A program made the position numbers and the translations under genes. The notes under the pieces were generated by a model. It did not search any database. It was not told the DNA's origin and saw only the letters and a program-made list of their open reading frames with translations. This document shows, one piece after another, positions 1 to 8,634 of a DNA stretch of 64,000 nucleotides; the stretch's first letter is position 1, and each line of letters starts with the position of its first letter. Location: contig NC_011988.1 of NCBI RefSeq assembly GCF_000016285.1, positions 1-64,000 of the forward strand. Direction: 5' to 3'. The DNA comes from Allorhizobium ampelinum S4. Lineage in GTDB: Bacteria; Pseudomonadota; Alphaproteobacteria; Rhizobiales; Rhizobiaceae.

Positions 1-292
1 ATAACTGATAAAAAATAATTTTAATCTCTGAGTACTTTGATTAGCCTAGCTTTTTTGAGCTTCAGGGACTGACTTGACGCGACTCGCTGCATGCGGCACA
101 TTTACGATGAAATGTTCGATATGCCTTCTGTTGCCGTAACAAGCTGTGTATGCTGTTAATTTTCCGCTGGCGCGTATATCATTCCAGAAGAGAATCAGTC
201 AGTTTGCGCGGTGACGAAAGTTTAGGCGGATGCAAGCGTGGAATGGTCGAACCGTTCGACGCTAAGTCAGGCGCTTTATCGGGAGAATGATC
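1..292. other. Upstream region of the repABC operon
   Basis: This stretch holds no convincing gene. It should contain the repA promoter and the RepA operator, since repABC operons are autoregulated by RepA/RepB. I could not pick out a clean -35/-10 pair or a perfect palindrome. The purine-rich GGGAGA at 281-286 is the repA ribosome binding site. A short reverse-strand frame here overlaps the repA start and is not credible. Confidence 0.5.
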
Positions 293-1549
293 ATGGCGGT
301 TGCGTCCAGCACGGCGACTGAACAACAGGAGACGAATTTGCGCCCCGCCGATGAGACCATTGCCGAAGACGCGCGCGCCCTGTCAGCCCAACTGAAGGCC
401 ATGCGGGAGCGGTTGTTTGCGCCATCGTCGCGCAAAACCCTGCGGACTTTCACATCTGGAGAGGCGGCACGTCTCGTAGGAGTCTCGGACGGCTACTTGC
501 GGCAATTGTCGCTAGCCGGTGAAGGCCCTGCGCCAGTCGTTGGGGCAGGGGGGCGCCGTTACTATTCGCTCTCTGATATTGACGCTCTGCGCCACTACCT
601 GGCGGAACAGGCGATGATAAAAGGCAATGTTTCCAAGGCCCGTTCCTATGTGAAATGGCGTGATGCCGAACGTGGCGAGCATTTGCAGATCATTTCCGTG
701 ACAAATTTCAAGGGTGGCTCCGGTAAAACCACCTCGGCCGTCCATCTGGCGCAATATCTGGCCATGACCGGGCACCGGGTTCTAGCGGTCGATCTCGATC
801 CGCAGGCATCGCTGTCGGCTTTGTTCGGCTATCAGCCGGAACTCGATCTGGTCGGCAATGACACGATTTATGGCGCCATTCGCTACGACGATGAAGTCAG
901 GCCGTTGCGGGAGATCATCCGCAAGACCTATTTTCACAATCTCGACCTGCTGCCCGGCAATCTGGAATTGCAGGAATTTGAGCATGTGACGCCGCGTGCC
1001 TTGGCGGAGCGAAAGACGGGCGATGCCAAGAGCCTGTTTTTCGCCCGTGTCCAGAATGCCTTGCACAGCGTAGCGGATGATTATGATGTCGTGGTCATCG
1101 ATTGCCCGCCGCAGCTTGGATATCTGACATTGTCGGCGCTTTGTGCATCGACATCGGTGATTGTCACCGTGCATCCGCAAATGCTGGATGTGGCGTCCAT
1201 GAGCCAGTTCCTGTTCATGACATCGGATCTTCTCGGTGTGGTGCGTGAAGCGGGCGGCACGCTGAATTTCGACTTTCTGCGCTATCTTGTGACCCGGTTT
1301 GAGCCGAATGATGGCCCTCAGGCGCAAATTGTCGGTTTTCTGCGGTCGCTGTTCGGGGAACGAGTGTTGACCTCTCCGATGGTCAAATCCACGGCGATTT
1401 CCGATGCCGGATTGACCAAACAGACGCTTTACGAAGTCGGGCGCGAGAATTTCAGTCGCGGTACTTACGACCGGGCGATTGAAGCGCTGGAATCGGTAAA
1501 TGCCGAAATCGAACAGTTGATCCACACGGCGTGGGGACGCAAAGAATGA
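293..1549 (+). CDS. repA: Plasmid/chromid partitioning protein RepA (ParA-type ATPase)
   Basis: RepA is the Walker-type ATPase of repABC replicons. It drives segregation with RepB and represses the operon. An N-terminal winged-helix region (about residues 50-105, with TSGEAARLVGVSDGYLRQL) precedes the deviant Walker A motif KGGSGKTT (about 140-147) and the Walker B-like VVVIDCPPQLG. The length of about 418 aa is normal for the family. Two ATGs occur at 287 and 293. GGGAGA abuts the first, so 293 is favoured by spacing. The stop overlaps the repB start (ATGA), which indicates translational coupling. Confidence 0.97.
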   Translation: MAVASSTATEQQETNLRPADETIAEDARALSAQLKAMRERLFAPSSRKTLRTFTSGEAARLVGVSDGYLRQLSLAGEGPAPVVGAGGRRYYSLSDIDALRHYLAEQAMIKGNVSKARSYVKWRDAERGEHLQIISVTNFKGGSGKTTSAVHLAQYLAMTGHRVLAVDLDPQASLSALFGYQPELDLVGNDTIYGAIRYDDEVRPLREIIRKTYFHNLDLLPGNLELQEFEHVTPRALAERKTGDAKSLFFARVQNALHSVADDYDVVVIDCPPQLGYLTLSALCASTSVIVTVHPQMLDVASMSQFLFMTSDLLGVVREAGGTLNFDFLRYLVTRFEPNDGPQAQIVGFLRSLFGERVLTSPMVKSTAISDAGLTKQTLYEVGRENFSRGTYDRAIEALESVNAEIEQLIHTAWGRKE

Positions 1550-2628
1550 TTGGAAAAAACCGAAAAAGCGAGTTGCGCGCGCTGTTTTCCGATCCAGGAT
1601 CGGGGGCAAGTTCAGAGACTGCGGAACCCTCTGTTTCGCAACCGACGGCGTCCGGCGAACCGCGTAGAGCAGACACTGTTGAAGAACAGCCCCCCGCAGC
1701 GCCCGTGGCGCGCGCAGCCTCCGGGGCGATAAAGGCAATGGGATTGACGTTGTCCTCCATCACCAGAGAGGCGGAGGAAGCGCGTGCGTTGCGGCAGGCG
1801 ATTGATGAGGGCGAAAGGGTCATTTCCCTTGCTACGGATAAGATCGATGCGTCCTTCGTTTCAGATCGTCTGAGTGATGAGGAACGAGACGATCCTGATT
1901 TCATCGCGCTGGTTTCCAGTATGCGCGAGAGTGGCCAGCAGGTTCCGATCCTCGTGCGGCGTCATCCTCTTAATGACGACCGCTATCAGGTTGCCTATGG
2001 TCACCGTCGCTTAAGTGCTGCCAAGCGCCTCGGTATCGCGGTCAAGGCGCTTATCCGGCCCTTGAGCGACGACGAGCTTGTGCTGGCGCAAGGCAAGGAA
2101 AATGCCGAGCGACGCAATCTCACCTTCATTGAGCGTGCCTTGTTTGCCAAGGCGTTGGCCGATCGTGGTTTTGATAGAAAAGTCATCGGTGAAGCGCTTT
2201 CGGTGCAAAAAAGCGAGTTGTCGCGGCTTATTCAGGTCGCGGAAAGCGTACCAGAGCGCTTTGCTCGTGCCGTTGGACCAGCTCCGAAGGCGGGTCGCGA
2301 GAGATGGATGGCACTTGGCCAATTGCTTTCGAGCGAGCAGGGGCAGCTGAAAGCGGCTGGATTGGTGTCTACAGACGGATTTCGGATCGCAGCCACAGAT
2401 GAGCGGTTTCAAAAACTATTCGATACGCTGTCCGGTAAGGCTCCTGTGGAGCGCCCAGAACCTGAGGACATCAGGGGGCCTGATGGCCGTGTCTTCGCCC
2501 GTATTGGACGGCAAGGGCGGCGGCTGAAGATTGAATTTCTGGCGGAGGCCAATCCGGGGTTTGTCGATCAGTTCGAAACGCGTCTGGCGGCGGCTTATGC
2601 CGCCTATTTGGACGGCGAACACGACTAG
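1546..2628 (+). CDS. repB: Plasmid/chromid partitioning protein RepB (ParB-type)
   Basis: RepB is the centromere (parS) binding partner of RepA. The 360-aa product has the ParB/Sulfiredoxin-like nucleotide-binding box YGHRRLSAAK (about 151-160), the ENAERRNLTFIERALFA box (about 185-201) and a helix-turn-helix around 205-230. The chosen ATG at 1546 overlaps the repA stop. A GTG at 1531 in the same frame is possible but lacks coupling geometry. Two perfect matches to the RepB site consensus lie far away at 36216-36264. Confidence 0.96.
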   Translation: MIGKNRKSELRALFSDPGSGASSETAEPSVSQPTASGEPRRADTVEEQPPAAPVARAASGAIKAMGLTLSSITREAEEARALRQAIDEGERVISLATDKIDASFVSDRLSDEERDDPDFIALVSSMRESGQQVPILVRRHPLNDDRYQVAYGHRRLSAAKRLGIAVKALIRPLSDDELVLAQGKENAERRNLTFIERALFAKALADRGFDRKVIGEALSVQKSELSRLIQVAESVPERFARAVGPAPKAGRERWMALGQLLSSEQGQLKAAGLVSTDGFRIAATDERFQKLFDTLSGKAPVERPEPEDIRGPDGRVFARIGRQGRRLKIEFLAEANPGFVDQFETRLAAAYAAYLDGEHD

Positions 2629-2817
2629 AATGGGTTTGCATCCGGCTTTTGCTGGATGCTTTAGACCTGCATTTTTGCAGCACTACTGCATGCCCCTTAA
2701 ATCCCAAGGGATTTTAAGAGGACACTATGCAGAGGTTACAACGGGTTATGGCGCGTTGTGTTTTATCGAACGCAAGACGCCGTAAAGTGCAACGAGAAGG
2801 AAGCAATACGAGACAAG

Positions 2818-2870
2818 AAAAAAGGCCCCAAAACGTCACCATTTCGGAAGCCCTCTTCTATGTAGCAATT
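2818..2870 (-). ncRNA. Probable antisense ctRNA (incA/RepE-type) controlling repC
   Basis: repABC replicons encode a roughly 55-nt antisense RNA between repB and repC that lowers RepC expression and causes incompatibility. On the reverse strand I see a TTGACT -35 candidate at 2901-2896 but only a weak -10 about 15-17 bases on. A GGCTTC...GGGGCC stem (2852-2847 with 2829-2824, two G-U pairs) follows and runs straight into six T residues (2823-2818). The implied transcript of about 50 nt fits the family. Its 5' end is uncertain. Confidence 0.5.
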
Positions 2871-2897
2871 CAAGAGAATCACTTCTGGCCCCAAAAG

Positions 2898-2949
2898 TCA
2901 AGACATGACCTCATATTCGTGGGTCATGATGTATCTTTTTGCGTCTTGA
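2898..2949 (+). terminator. Attenuator-like hairpin upstream of repC
   Basis: CATGACC (2904-2910) pairs with GGTCATG (2922-2928), and five T residues follow at 2936-2940. An outer pair TCAAGA (2898-2903)/TCTTGA (2944-2949) could extend the structure. In repABC systems the ctRNA acts by favouring a structure that ends or blocks repC expression, so this is the best candidate. The gap between stem and T-run is longer than in a classic terminator. Confidence 0.4.
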
Positions 2950-3031
2950 TTTTACGGCGCTGGTAGCAGCGTCAGGCCATAATGGTGCTTAGACAAAATG
3001 ATGGAACAGTATCGACCACAATGTGGCGGTG

Positions 3032-3138
3032 CTTACGGCGTCGTGCGTTTTGTCAAATGCGTATAAGATGCTGTAATCTTTAGATCTGCTGCGCAATTTC
3101 TCCGTAAGTCTGGTTCGATTTATGGAGTTATGCGTTAG
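3032..3138. repeat. Decayed copy A of the dispersed two-stem palindromic repeat
   Basis: The segment GTCGTGCGTTTTGTCAAATG and the downstream stretch with ATCTGCTGCGCAATTTCTCC and GGAGTTATGCG align base for base, with scattered mismatches, to the better preserved copy at 58051-58156. Both stems are weakened by substitutions, so this looks like an old insertion in the repB-repC spacer. Confidence 0.65.
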
Positions 3139-3349
3139 ATCGACCGTTGCATAATATGCTGAACTCCTCGGATTTCAGGTGGGAAACCTGTGGTTTCTAT
3201 AAGAGATAAGATTGGTCTTAAATCTCGCTTTATAGCGCGGGAAACGGTCAATTTCGCTTATGCGACCAGTTGGTTGTCGATACTGTGGTGAGTTCAATTG
3301 TCTTGGATCCTTGAGATACCAAGCAACGAATTCGTGTGCGGACGGGATT

Positions 3350-3440
3350 CCTGCGTTTTATCAATAGGATGCCGTATCACTTCAATCTGCTGCGAAATAT
3401 TCTCTTGGTCTTGTGTCTTAAGTCAGAAATTGCGCAGTCG
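3350..3440. repeat. Decayed copy B of the dispersed palindromic repeat
   Basis: This copy reads CTGCGTTTTATCAATAGGAT, then CACTTCAATCTGCTGCGAAA, then AAATTGCGCAGT, in the same order as the copies at 3032 and 58051. The first palindrome is nearly gone. Two copies in one repB-repC spacer explain much of its extra length. Confidence 0.55.
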
Positions 3441-3578
3441 ATTGATGGATTGCCGAAAGAGTGAAGGGTCTTCAGTCCATCCTATTTCGGTGATCGTTAA
3501 CCCGTCCTGTTGGGTTGATTGAGTTTCAGTGTTTGTCATTTGGGCCTGCTTGTCTCCTTGTAGAGGGGACGCGACATT

Positions 3579-4796
3579 ATGGAACGAGCTGCAACAACGC
3601 CCTTTGGCGGCGGACGGATGTCTGGTCGCGTCCTAGCGCGACAAGCACGCATTGGCGAACGCCAAGCTGCTCTGCGGCAAAGCGAAGGCGCAAATTCTTC
3701 TGGTCGCGCTGACAAATGGCAATTGCTTCGCGCCTTAACCGAAGCGCGTGCTGTCTATGGTCTGGGTGACCGGACAATTTGCTTGCTTGAAGCGCTTGTC
3801 AGCTTCACCACCGAGCGCGAGCTGGATGGCCGGGAACCGGTTATTGTCTTTCCGTCCAACCGGGAATTGGCTTTTCGTGCAAGAGGAATGGCGCCAGCGA
3901 CCATACGCAGGCACCTGGCCTGCCTTGTCGATGCAGGCATGATCTTTCGGCGTGATAGCGCCAATGGAAAGCGCTATTGCCGGAGAGATGAAACTGGCGA
4001 AGTTGAGGATGCATTCGGATTCGATCTAGCGCCGTTTGTGCTGAAAGCAGAAGAAATTTACAGCGCGGCCGAAAGCGCCCGTGCGGAAGCCAAGCAGTTC
4101 CGCGCCTTGCGAGGGGAGGTCACTGTTCTATCCCGGGATATTTCTAAAATAATCACACTCGCCCTTGAAGAAGGACGAGCAGGGGATTGGGAAAGCTATT
4201 TGCTTTGCTATCAGTCTTTTTGCAAAACGCGCACAAGAATGAAATTCAGCAGCGACATGCAAATTTTCGCGCAGGAGCTGCGCGCACTGTTGTCAAAGGT
4301 TGAAAATGATTACCTTTCAAGCCTTTCTGAAGAAGAAATGAGCGGCAATGATCGTCAAAATGAGCGTCATCAACAGAATTCAAAATCAGACCTACAATTT
4401 GATAGAAACGGCAATGATCATAAAACAGCGGAGCCGGTTTCACCTCCTCTCGACCAACGCAGATTGGCTGTAAGCCTGAAAAGGTTGAAAACGCTTTGCC
4501 CACAAATCAACGATTACGCCAAAGATGGGATTTCTGAATGGAGCGATTTGATCAGGGCGGCTGACACTGTGAGGACGATGTTGGGCATCTCCCCTGATGC
4601 ATGGTTGAAGGCAAAACAAGCAATGGGTGAACAAGCCGCCGCAATTACCGTTGCGGTCATGCTTGAACGCGCCGAAGCAATTCGTTCCGCAGGCGGTTAT
4701 CTTCGGACATTGACCGATAAGGCAGAGCAAGGGCAGTTCAGCGTTTATCCTATGCTGCAAGCGCTCGAGAAAAACCTACCGCGTAGCAAATCTTAA
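3579..4796 (+). CDS. repC: Replication initiator RepC
   Basis: RepC is the initiator of repABC replicons and acts in cis on an origin inside its own gene. The 405-aa product begins with the family signature TTPFGGGRM close to the N terminus. It has the DNA-binding N-terminal half (for example FPSNRELAFRARGMAPATIR at about 88-107) and the conserved C-terminal end (GGYLRTLTDKAEQGQFSVYP). Length is normal. Start 3579 follows GAGGGGAC at about 10 bases. A long spacer separates it from repB. Confidence 0.96.
   Translation: MERAATTPFGGGRMSGRVLARQARIGERQAALRQSEGANSSGRADKWQLLRALTEARAVYGLGDRTICLLEALVSFTTERELDGREPVIVFPSNRELAFRARGMAPATIRRHLACLVDAGMIFRRDSANGKRYCRRDETGEVEDAFGFDLAPFVLKAEEIYSAAESARAEAKQFRALRGEVTVLSRDISKIITLALEEGRAGDWESYLLCYQSFCKTRTRMKFSSDMQIFAQELRALLSKVENDYLSSLSEEEMSGNDRQNERHQQNSKSDLQFDRNGNDHKTAEPVSPPLDQRRLAVSLKRLKTLCPQINDYAKDGISEWSDLIRAADTVRTMLGISPDAWLKAKQAMGEQAAAITVAVMLERAEAIRSAGGYLRTLTDKAEQGQFSVYPMLQALEKNLPRSKS
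4305..4445. other. Probable oriV region inside repC
   Basis: Work on repABC plasmids places the origin in an AT-rich stretch within repC. This part of the gene encodes a low-complexity, polar linker and is clearly richer in A and T than its flanks (for example AAAATGAGCGTCATCAACAG and nearby). The assignment is by position and composition only. Confidence 0.4.
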
Positions 4797-4870
4797 AGCT
4801 GGGTGACGTTGGGAAAATCTGAATGGGGTGATGCGACAGAGGCTTTCTTTCCGTCGCAGCCTTTTGAAGT

Positions 4871-5059
4871 TTAGGTTTCCCCTGCTCGCTCCACTGAGCT
4901 TGGAATTTCGGCGCATTGAGGCGGAACAAATGTCACTGCAATGCGTTTGTCTATGACGCGAACCCTTATGGTCCTGAAGCGTAAGTAGACAACTCCGACC
5001 GTGACAACGGCCGTAACGATGCAGCAGGCAAGTGAAGCGTAATTCGGGTACGCGATCAT
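4871..5059 (-). CDS. Possible small membrane protein
   Basis: A 62-codon frame sits between repC and the phospholipase D gene, and is divergent from the latter. Residues 7-27 form one hydrophobic segment (YASLACCIVTAVVTVGVVYL) followed by a basic stretch (RFRTIRVRV), as in a single-pass inner membrane peptide. No strong ribosome binding site precedes the ATG. I do not recognise it, and chance coding is possible. Confidence 0.3.
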   Translation of the reverse strand: MIAYPNYASLACCIVTAVVTVGVVYLRFRTIRVRVIDKRIAVTFVPPQCAEIPSSVERAGET

Positions 5060-5078
5060 CCGGCTGGGATACAGAAAT

Positions 5079-6632
5079 ATGCAGGGTTTCGAGAAGGCCA
5101 GCAGCCATCACCGCATTGGATCGGATCAGGTGATCAGAGTGGGCTATAATGCCTGGAAGACCGGTGTTGCATCGAAGGCGGGATTTTTGATTGATGGTGC
5201 GCAATATTTTCGCGCACTTGCGGATTCTCTATCTCGCGCTCAGGAGCAGATATTCATCATCGGTTGGGACTTTAACCCTGACATCCAGCTTATACCGGAA
5301 GATCAAGCTTCACCCACTTTAGGTGAGTTCCTTATTTCGCTTGTCGAAAACAATAGCCGTCTCGCCATTCACATTCTTGTCTGGGCGATGGGTCCAATCT
5401 ATTCTGGAAAATCCCTGCGCATGCTTGGGAACACCGAACTGAAGTCGCATCCAAGGATCGACTTGCGGCTTGATACGCGGCATGCTGTTCGAGGTTCTCA
5501 TCATCAGAAAATGGTGGTTATCGACGATGCGCTGGCGTTTATTGGCGGCATCGATCTGACAGCCAAGCGCTGGGATACGCCCGAGCACCGGGCCGATCAA
5601 CCTTTACGCTGCACACCAAAAGGCGAACGGTATGAGCCGGTTCACGATGTGCAAATGGCAGTTGATGGTGAAGCGGCCGAAGTAGCGGCTGAAATCGCCA
5701 GGCGTCGGTGGTGGCAGGCGACAGGTGAGGATCTTGTGCGTCCACGCTGCTATTCTCATTCTTTTCCGCCAGCTGCACGCTATGTATTTAGCAATTGTGA
5801 CATCGCTTTTGCGCGGACCGAACCGGCAATTCGCAGAAGCACATCCGTTCGTGAGACGTTACAACTGACCCTTGACTGCCTGTCGCGGGCAGAGAAGCTT
5901 ATCTATATAGAAAGTCAATATTTTGCATCGAAAGATGTAGCGGATCTTTTGGCTTCTCGATTGAGTGAGCCGGATGGTCCTGAGGTCGTATTGATTTCGA
6001 CGCTGAATTCGCATGGATTTCTCGAGAGAAAAGTACTGGGGGAAAATCGAGACCGAATGATCCGCAAGCTTAGACAAGCTGATCGATTTGGTCGGTTTCG
6101 TGCTTTCTATCCAGTTGTCCCAGATGAGAGCCGCGATACTAAGTGCGAGGAAGTCCTGGTCCATGCCAAGTTGATTATCGTCGATGATGTTTTCATTCGC
6201 GTCGGGTCGTCGAACCTAAACCAGAGATCGGTGGGCCTTGATACGGAACTTGACGTCGCCATCGAAATGCATAGCGACAAAGAACGGCAGATCCTGGCCG
6301 ACATGCGAAATGGGCTGCTTGGTGAGCATCTTGGTCTGCCGAGCACTGAATTGGCAAAAGCCCATCAAGAAGCCGGATCATTGGTGCGCGCCTTGGATCG
6401 AGTGAACGTTGGATTGCGTGGGCTGCGATCTTTTCCTGTCGGTGACGAGAACGGCAAGACAGGTTTGCATTTTGCTACGGGCCTTGTGGACCCAAAAGCA
6501 CCTTGGTGGCCGTTGCAGTTGGTTTCTATTCCATTTTCGATGCTCAAGAAAATCCGACGCATGGCGATGTCGAAGGCAGGACTGAGCCAGGCCGATGGAC
6601 AACAGCAGCGGATATCTGCCAACAACAGTTAA
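5079..6632 (+). CDS. Phospholipase D-family protein (cardiolipin synthase B/YbhO-like)
   Basis: This is a two-domain PLD-superfamily enzyme of 517 aa. The first HKD motif is HHQKMVVIDD (about 141-150, followed by FIGGIDL). The second is VHAKLIIVDD (about 361-370, followed by GSSNLNQRS). The family hydrolyses or transphosphatidylates phosphodiesters. The neighbours, a YbhN-like membrane protein and an endonuclease/exonuclease/phosphatase, recreate the ybhN-ybhO(clsB)-ybhP gene set of E. coli. This supports a phospholipid-synthesis or remodelling role, although substrates cannot be read from sequence. Confidence 0.88.
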   Translation: MQGFEKASSHHRIGSDQVIRVGYNAWKTGVASKAGFLIDGAQYFRALADSLSRAQEQIFIIGWDFNPDIQLIPEDQASPTLGEFLISLVENNSRLAIHILVWAMGPIYSGKSLRMLGNTELKSHPRIDLRLDTRHAVRGSHHQKMVVIDDALAFIGGIDLTAKRWDTPEHRADQPLRCTPKGERYEPVHDVQMAVDGEAAEVAAEIARRRWWQATGEDLVRPRCYSHSFPPAARYVFSNCDIAFARTEPAIRRSTSVRETLQLTLDCLSRAEKLIYIESQYFASKDVADLLASRLSEPDGPEVVLISTLNSHGFLERKVLGENRDRMIRKLRQADRFGRFRAFYPVVPDESRDTKCEEVLVHAKLIIVDDVFIRVGSSNLNQRSVGLDTELDVAIEMHSDKERQILADMRNGLLGEHLGLPSTELAKAHQEAGSLVRALDRVNVGLRGLRSFPVGDENGKTGLHFATGLVDPKAPWWPLQLVSIPFSMLKKIRRMAMSKAGLSQADGQQQRISANNS

Positions 6633-6656
6633 ATTATATTTTTGAGCCCCACCGAG

Positions 6657-6690
6657 AGCTCTTGTGATTGGTAAATCACAAGAGCTTTTT
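6657..6690 (+). terminator. Intrinsic terminator after the PLD gene
   Basis: A perfect 13-bp stem (AGCTCTTGTGATT at 6657-6669 with its complement at 6674-6686) closes on a 4-base loop. It ends in a run of five T residues, 25 bp after the PLD stop codon. Confidence 0.9.
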
Positions 6691-6735
6691 CTATGGCGAG
6701 GCTTAGTATTCTTATGAATGCAGCCTATGACATCG

Positions 6736-7764
6736 TCAAAGAGTTGCTGCTTTCACCGTCTCATTTGACGAGGAATTATTCCGGCGTTCGCGGCGCGAAT
6801 AATACCATTCACTGATGGCAAAGACCGGGATGCCGATTGCCAGCGGAATGAAAAAATACACAACGCGAAATGCAATGAGCGCGCCGATCGATGCGTCTTT
6901 GCCCATGATGAATGAGATCGTCGCTTCCATGACGCCAAGTCCACCAGGAACATGGGCAACCAGCGCCGAGAGGTTAGCCATGACATAGGCGGTTGTCGTT
7001 TCAAAAAAACCTGCGGACGATCTTGCCAACCAAAAGAGACAAGCGGCGACGGCAGCGAAATTGGCGATGCCAACAGCAACCTGGGCAAGGGCGATAGGCA
7101 GGGTTGGCAGTGAGAAACGCCATTTGTATATTCGTATTTCACCGCGCAGCCAGGCTGAGGCCACGAGATAGATGCCAATTGCAGCCAGACAGGCAAATCC
7201 AATCAGCCGAGCAGCGAAACTCCCCATGCCGCCGAGCTTGGCCGCACTCTGCGGAAACAGGGCAAGGCAAATGCCAGCCAATCCTATCAAGCCGATTCCG
7301 ACGGTTGCGCCGCAAAAGAGAATGATTTTGGCGACTTCCTCGTTTTTTAGGCCCCAGCGCCGATAATACCGATAGCGGACCGCACCGCTGGACAGCGCCG
7401 CCAAGCCGACATTATGTCCGATAGAGAGGCTGACAAAAGACGCGACCGCGGCTTTTCGCCAGGACAAACGAGAACCAGCATAGAGGATGCCAAGATAGTC
7501 GAAGCCAGTCAGACAAAGGTAGGAGACGGCACAAAAAAATAATGACAGAGCAAAACCTGTCCAAGGGATGGCAGACAATGACATTTCGATATCGTTGAGG
7601 GAGAATTTGCTCAGTGCCCGGTAGCTCAGCCAGAGGGCTATTGCTGTCGCAGCAAGGAAAATGCCATTCAACAAAATCTTCTTTTGCATCAAATCCGTTC
7701 CGAGGTTGCTCTTCGTACAGGGAACGATTTCCTGGCTAAGGTGTTCCCTGACAATGAGCTCCAT
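6736..7764 (-). CDS. YbhN/UPF0104-family integral membrane protein (LPG synthetase TM-domain-like)
   Basis: A multi-pass membrane protein of up to 342 aa that resembles the flippase-like domain of lysylphosphatidylglycerol synthetase (YbhN, AglD2). Motifs include SIGHNVGLAALSSGAVRYRY and HVPGGLGVMEA, characteristic of the family. Several hydrophobic helices run from about residue 33 to 320. The start at 7764 has an excellent AAGGAGA site but overlaps the 5' end of the divergent EEP gene by 11 bp. An ATG at 7689 would remove the overlap and give a protein beginning MQKKILLNGIF. Confidence 0.88.
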   Translation of the reverse strand: MELIVREHLSQEIVPCTKSNLGTDLMQKKILLNGIFLAATAIALWLSYRALSKFSLNDIEMSLSAIPWTGFALSLFFCAVSYLCLTGFDYLGILYAGSRLSWRKAAVASFVSLSIGHNVGLAALSSGAVRYRYYRRWGLKNEEVAKIILFCGATVGIGLIGLAGICLALFPQSAAKLGGMGSFAARLIGFACLAAIGIYLVASAWLRGEIRIYKWRFSLPTLPIALAQVAVGIANFAAVAACLFWLARSSAGFFETTTAYVMANLSALVAHVPGGLGVMEATISFIMGKDASIGALIAFRVVYFFIPLAIGIPVFAISEWYYSRRERRNNSSSNETVKAATL

Positions 7765-8491
7765 ATTTCGTCTCCTTACCTATAATATTCATAGCTGTAT
7801 CGGCACAGACAGAAGACTTGATCCAGCCAGAATTGCCGAAGTGATCGTAGCCACCGAAGCAGATATTGTCTGCCTTCAGGAAGTGGATGTCGGACGAAAC
7901 CGAACCTCAGGAATTGATCAAGCCGACGTGATAGCAGGCTATCTCACCATGCAATCACATTTTCATTCCGCCTTGAATGTTGCTGAGGAACGATATGGCG
8001 ATGCACTGTTGACCAGGTTTCCGACCCGGATCGTCCAGCAGGGCATGTTGCCATCACGCGGTGAGCAAAGGGGCGCGCTATTGGTGGAGGTATCGATTGG
8101 ACAAATTGCTGTTAACGTCTGCGTGACACATTTCGGCTTACGGGCGGGTGAGCGAGCAGAGCAGGCAAGGGCGCTTTTGGGCGTGGAATGGCTCGGACCT
8201 TTGCTGGAGGCAGATGCTCCCATTGTGGTCGCAGCCGACTTGAATGCTGTCTCGAATTCAAAAGCTTTCAAACTCCTGACGGCAAGATTGGCCGATGCCA
8301 CGAAAGCTAACCTAAAGTCCGACAGCCTCAGTCGGTCGAAGCCGACATTTCCATCTCGCTTTCCATTCCTGCGGTTGGACCATGTTCTAATATCAGGTGG
8401 ATTAAATATCCTTGAAGCACGGGTTATCGATACACCTTTGGCACGGCGTGCCTCAGATCATCTGCCGCTTCTTGTTACAATGCAAATTTGA
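7754..8491 (+). CDS. Endonuclease/exonuclease/phosphatase family protein (YbhP-like)
   Basis: A Mg2+-dependent EEP-fold hydrolase of 245 aa. It has family motifs in order: LTYNIHSC near the N terminus, VCLQEVDVGRN, THFGLRAGERAEQ, AADLNAVSNS and the terminal ASDHLPLLV. Start 7754 (MSSIFRLLTYNIH) fits the family. The longer frame from 7661 would overlap the divergent gene heavily. Together with the flanking PLD and YbhN-like genes it forms a ybhP-ybhO-ybhN-type set. The substrate, phospholipid or nucleic acid, is unknown. Confidence 0.88.
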   Translation: MSSIFRLLTYNIHSCIGTDRRLDPARIAEVIVATEADIVCLQEVDVGRNRTSGIDQADVIAGYLTMQSHFHSALNVAEERYGDALLTRFPTRIVQQGMLPSRGEQRGALLVEVSIGQIAVNVCVTHFGLRAGERAEQARALLGVEWLGPLLEADAPIVVAADLNAVSNSKAFKLLTARLADATKANLKSDSLSRSKPTFPSRFPFLRLDHVLISGGLNILEARVIDTPLARRASDHLPLLVTMQI

Positions 8492-8634
8492 TTGCACTTC
8501 GCATGATAATATTCAATTAGTTCCATAATGTTCATTATCAATTTTAATGATGTGCCTGGGTGGGTTCATCTGTGAAATGCGAAGGGATATCCACCCCTCG
8601 CATTTCGATTTTCCCACGGATGAAGTGATCTGGC

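Larger units (their letters stand above)
2629..3578. other. Unusually long repB-repC intergenic region
   Basis: The repB-repC spacer of repABC operons is normally a few hundred bases or less and carries the counter-transcribed RNA gene. Here it is about 950 bp. The first third (to about 2960) looks like the conserved part, with the ctRNA and a terminator-like hairpin. The remaining 600 bp is AT-richer, has no supportable gene, and contains two decayed copies of the dispersed palindromic repeat. A 79-codon forward frame at 2727-2966 only crosses the ctRNA region and is not credible. Confidence 0.7.

Noticed and set aside
782..1738. A 318-codon reverse frame across repA
   Set aside because: It lies opposite the well-supported repA and start of repB, has no ribosome binding site and no family features.
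2727..2966. A 79-codon forward frame in the repB-repC spacer
   Set aside because: It overlaps the ctRNA region and its composition is not protein-like. Spacer conservation explains it better.
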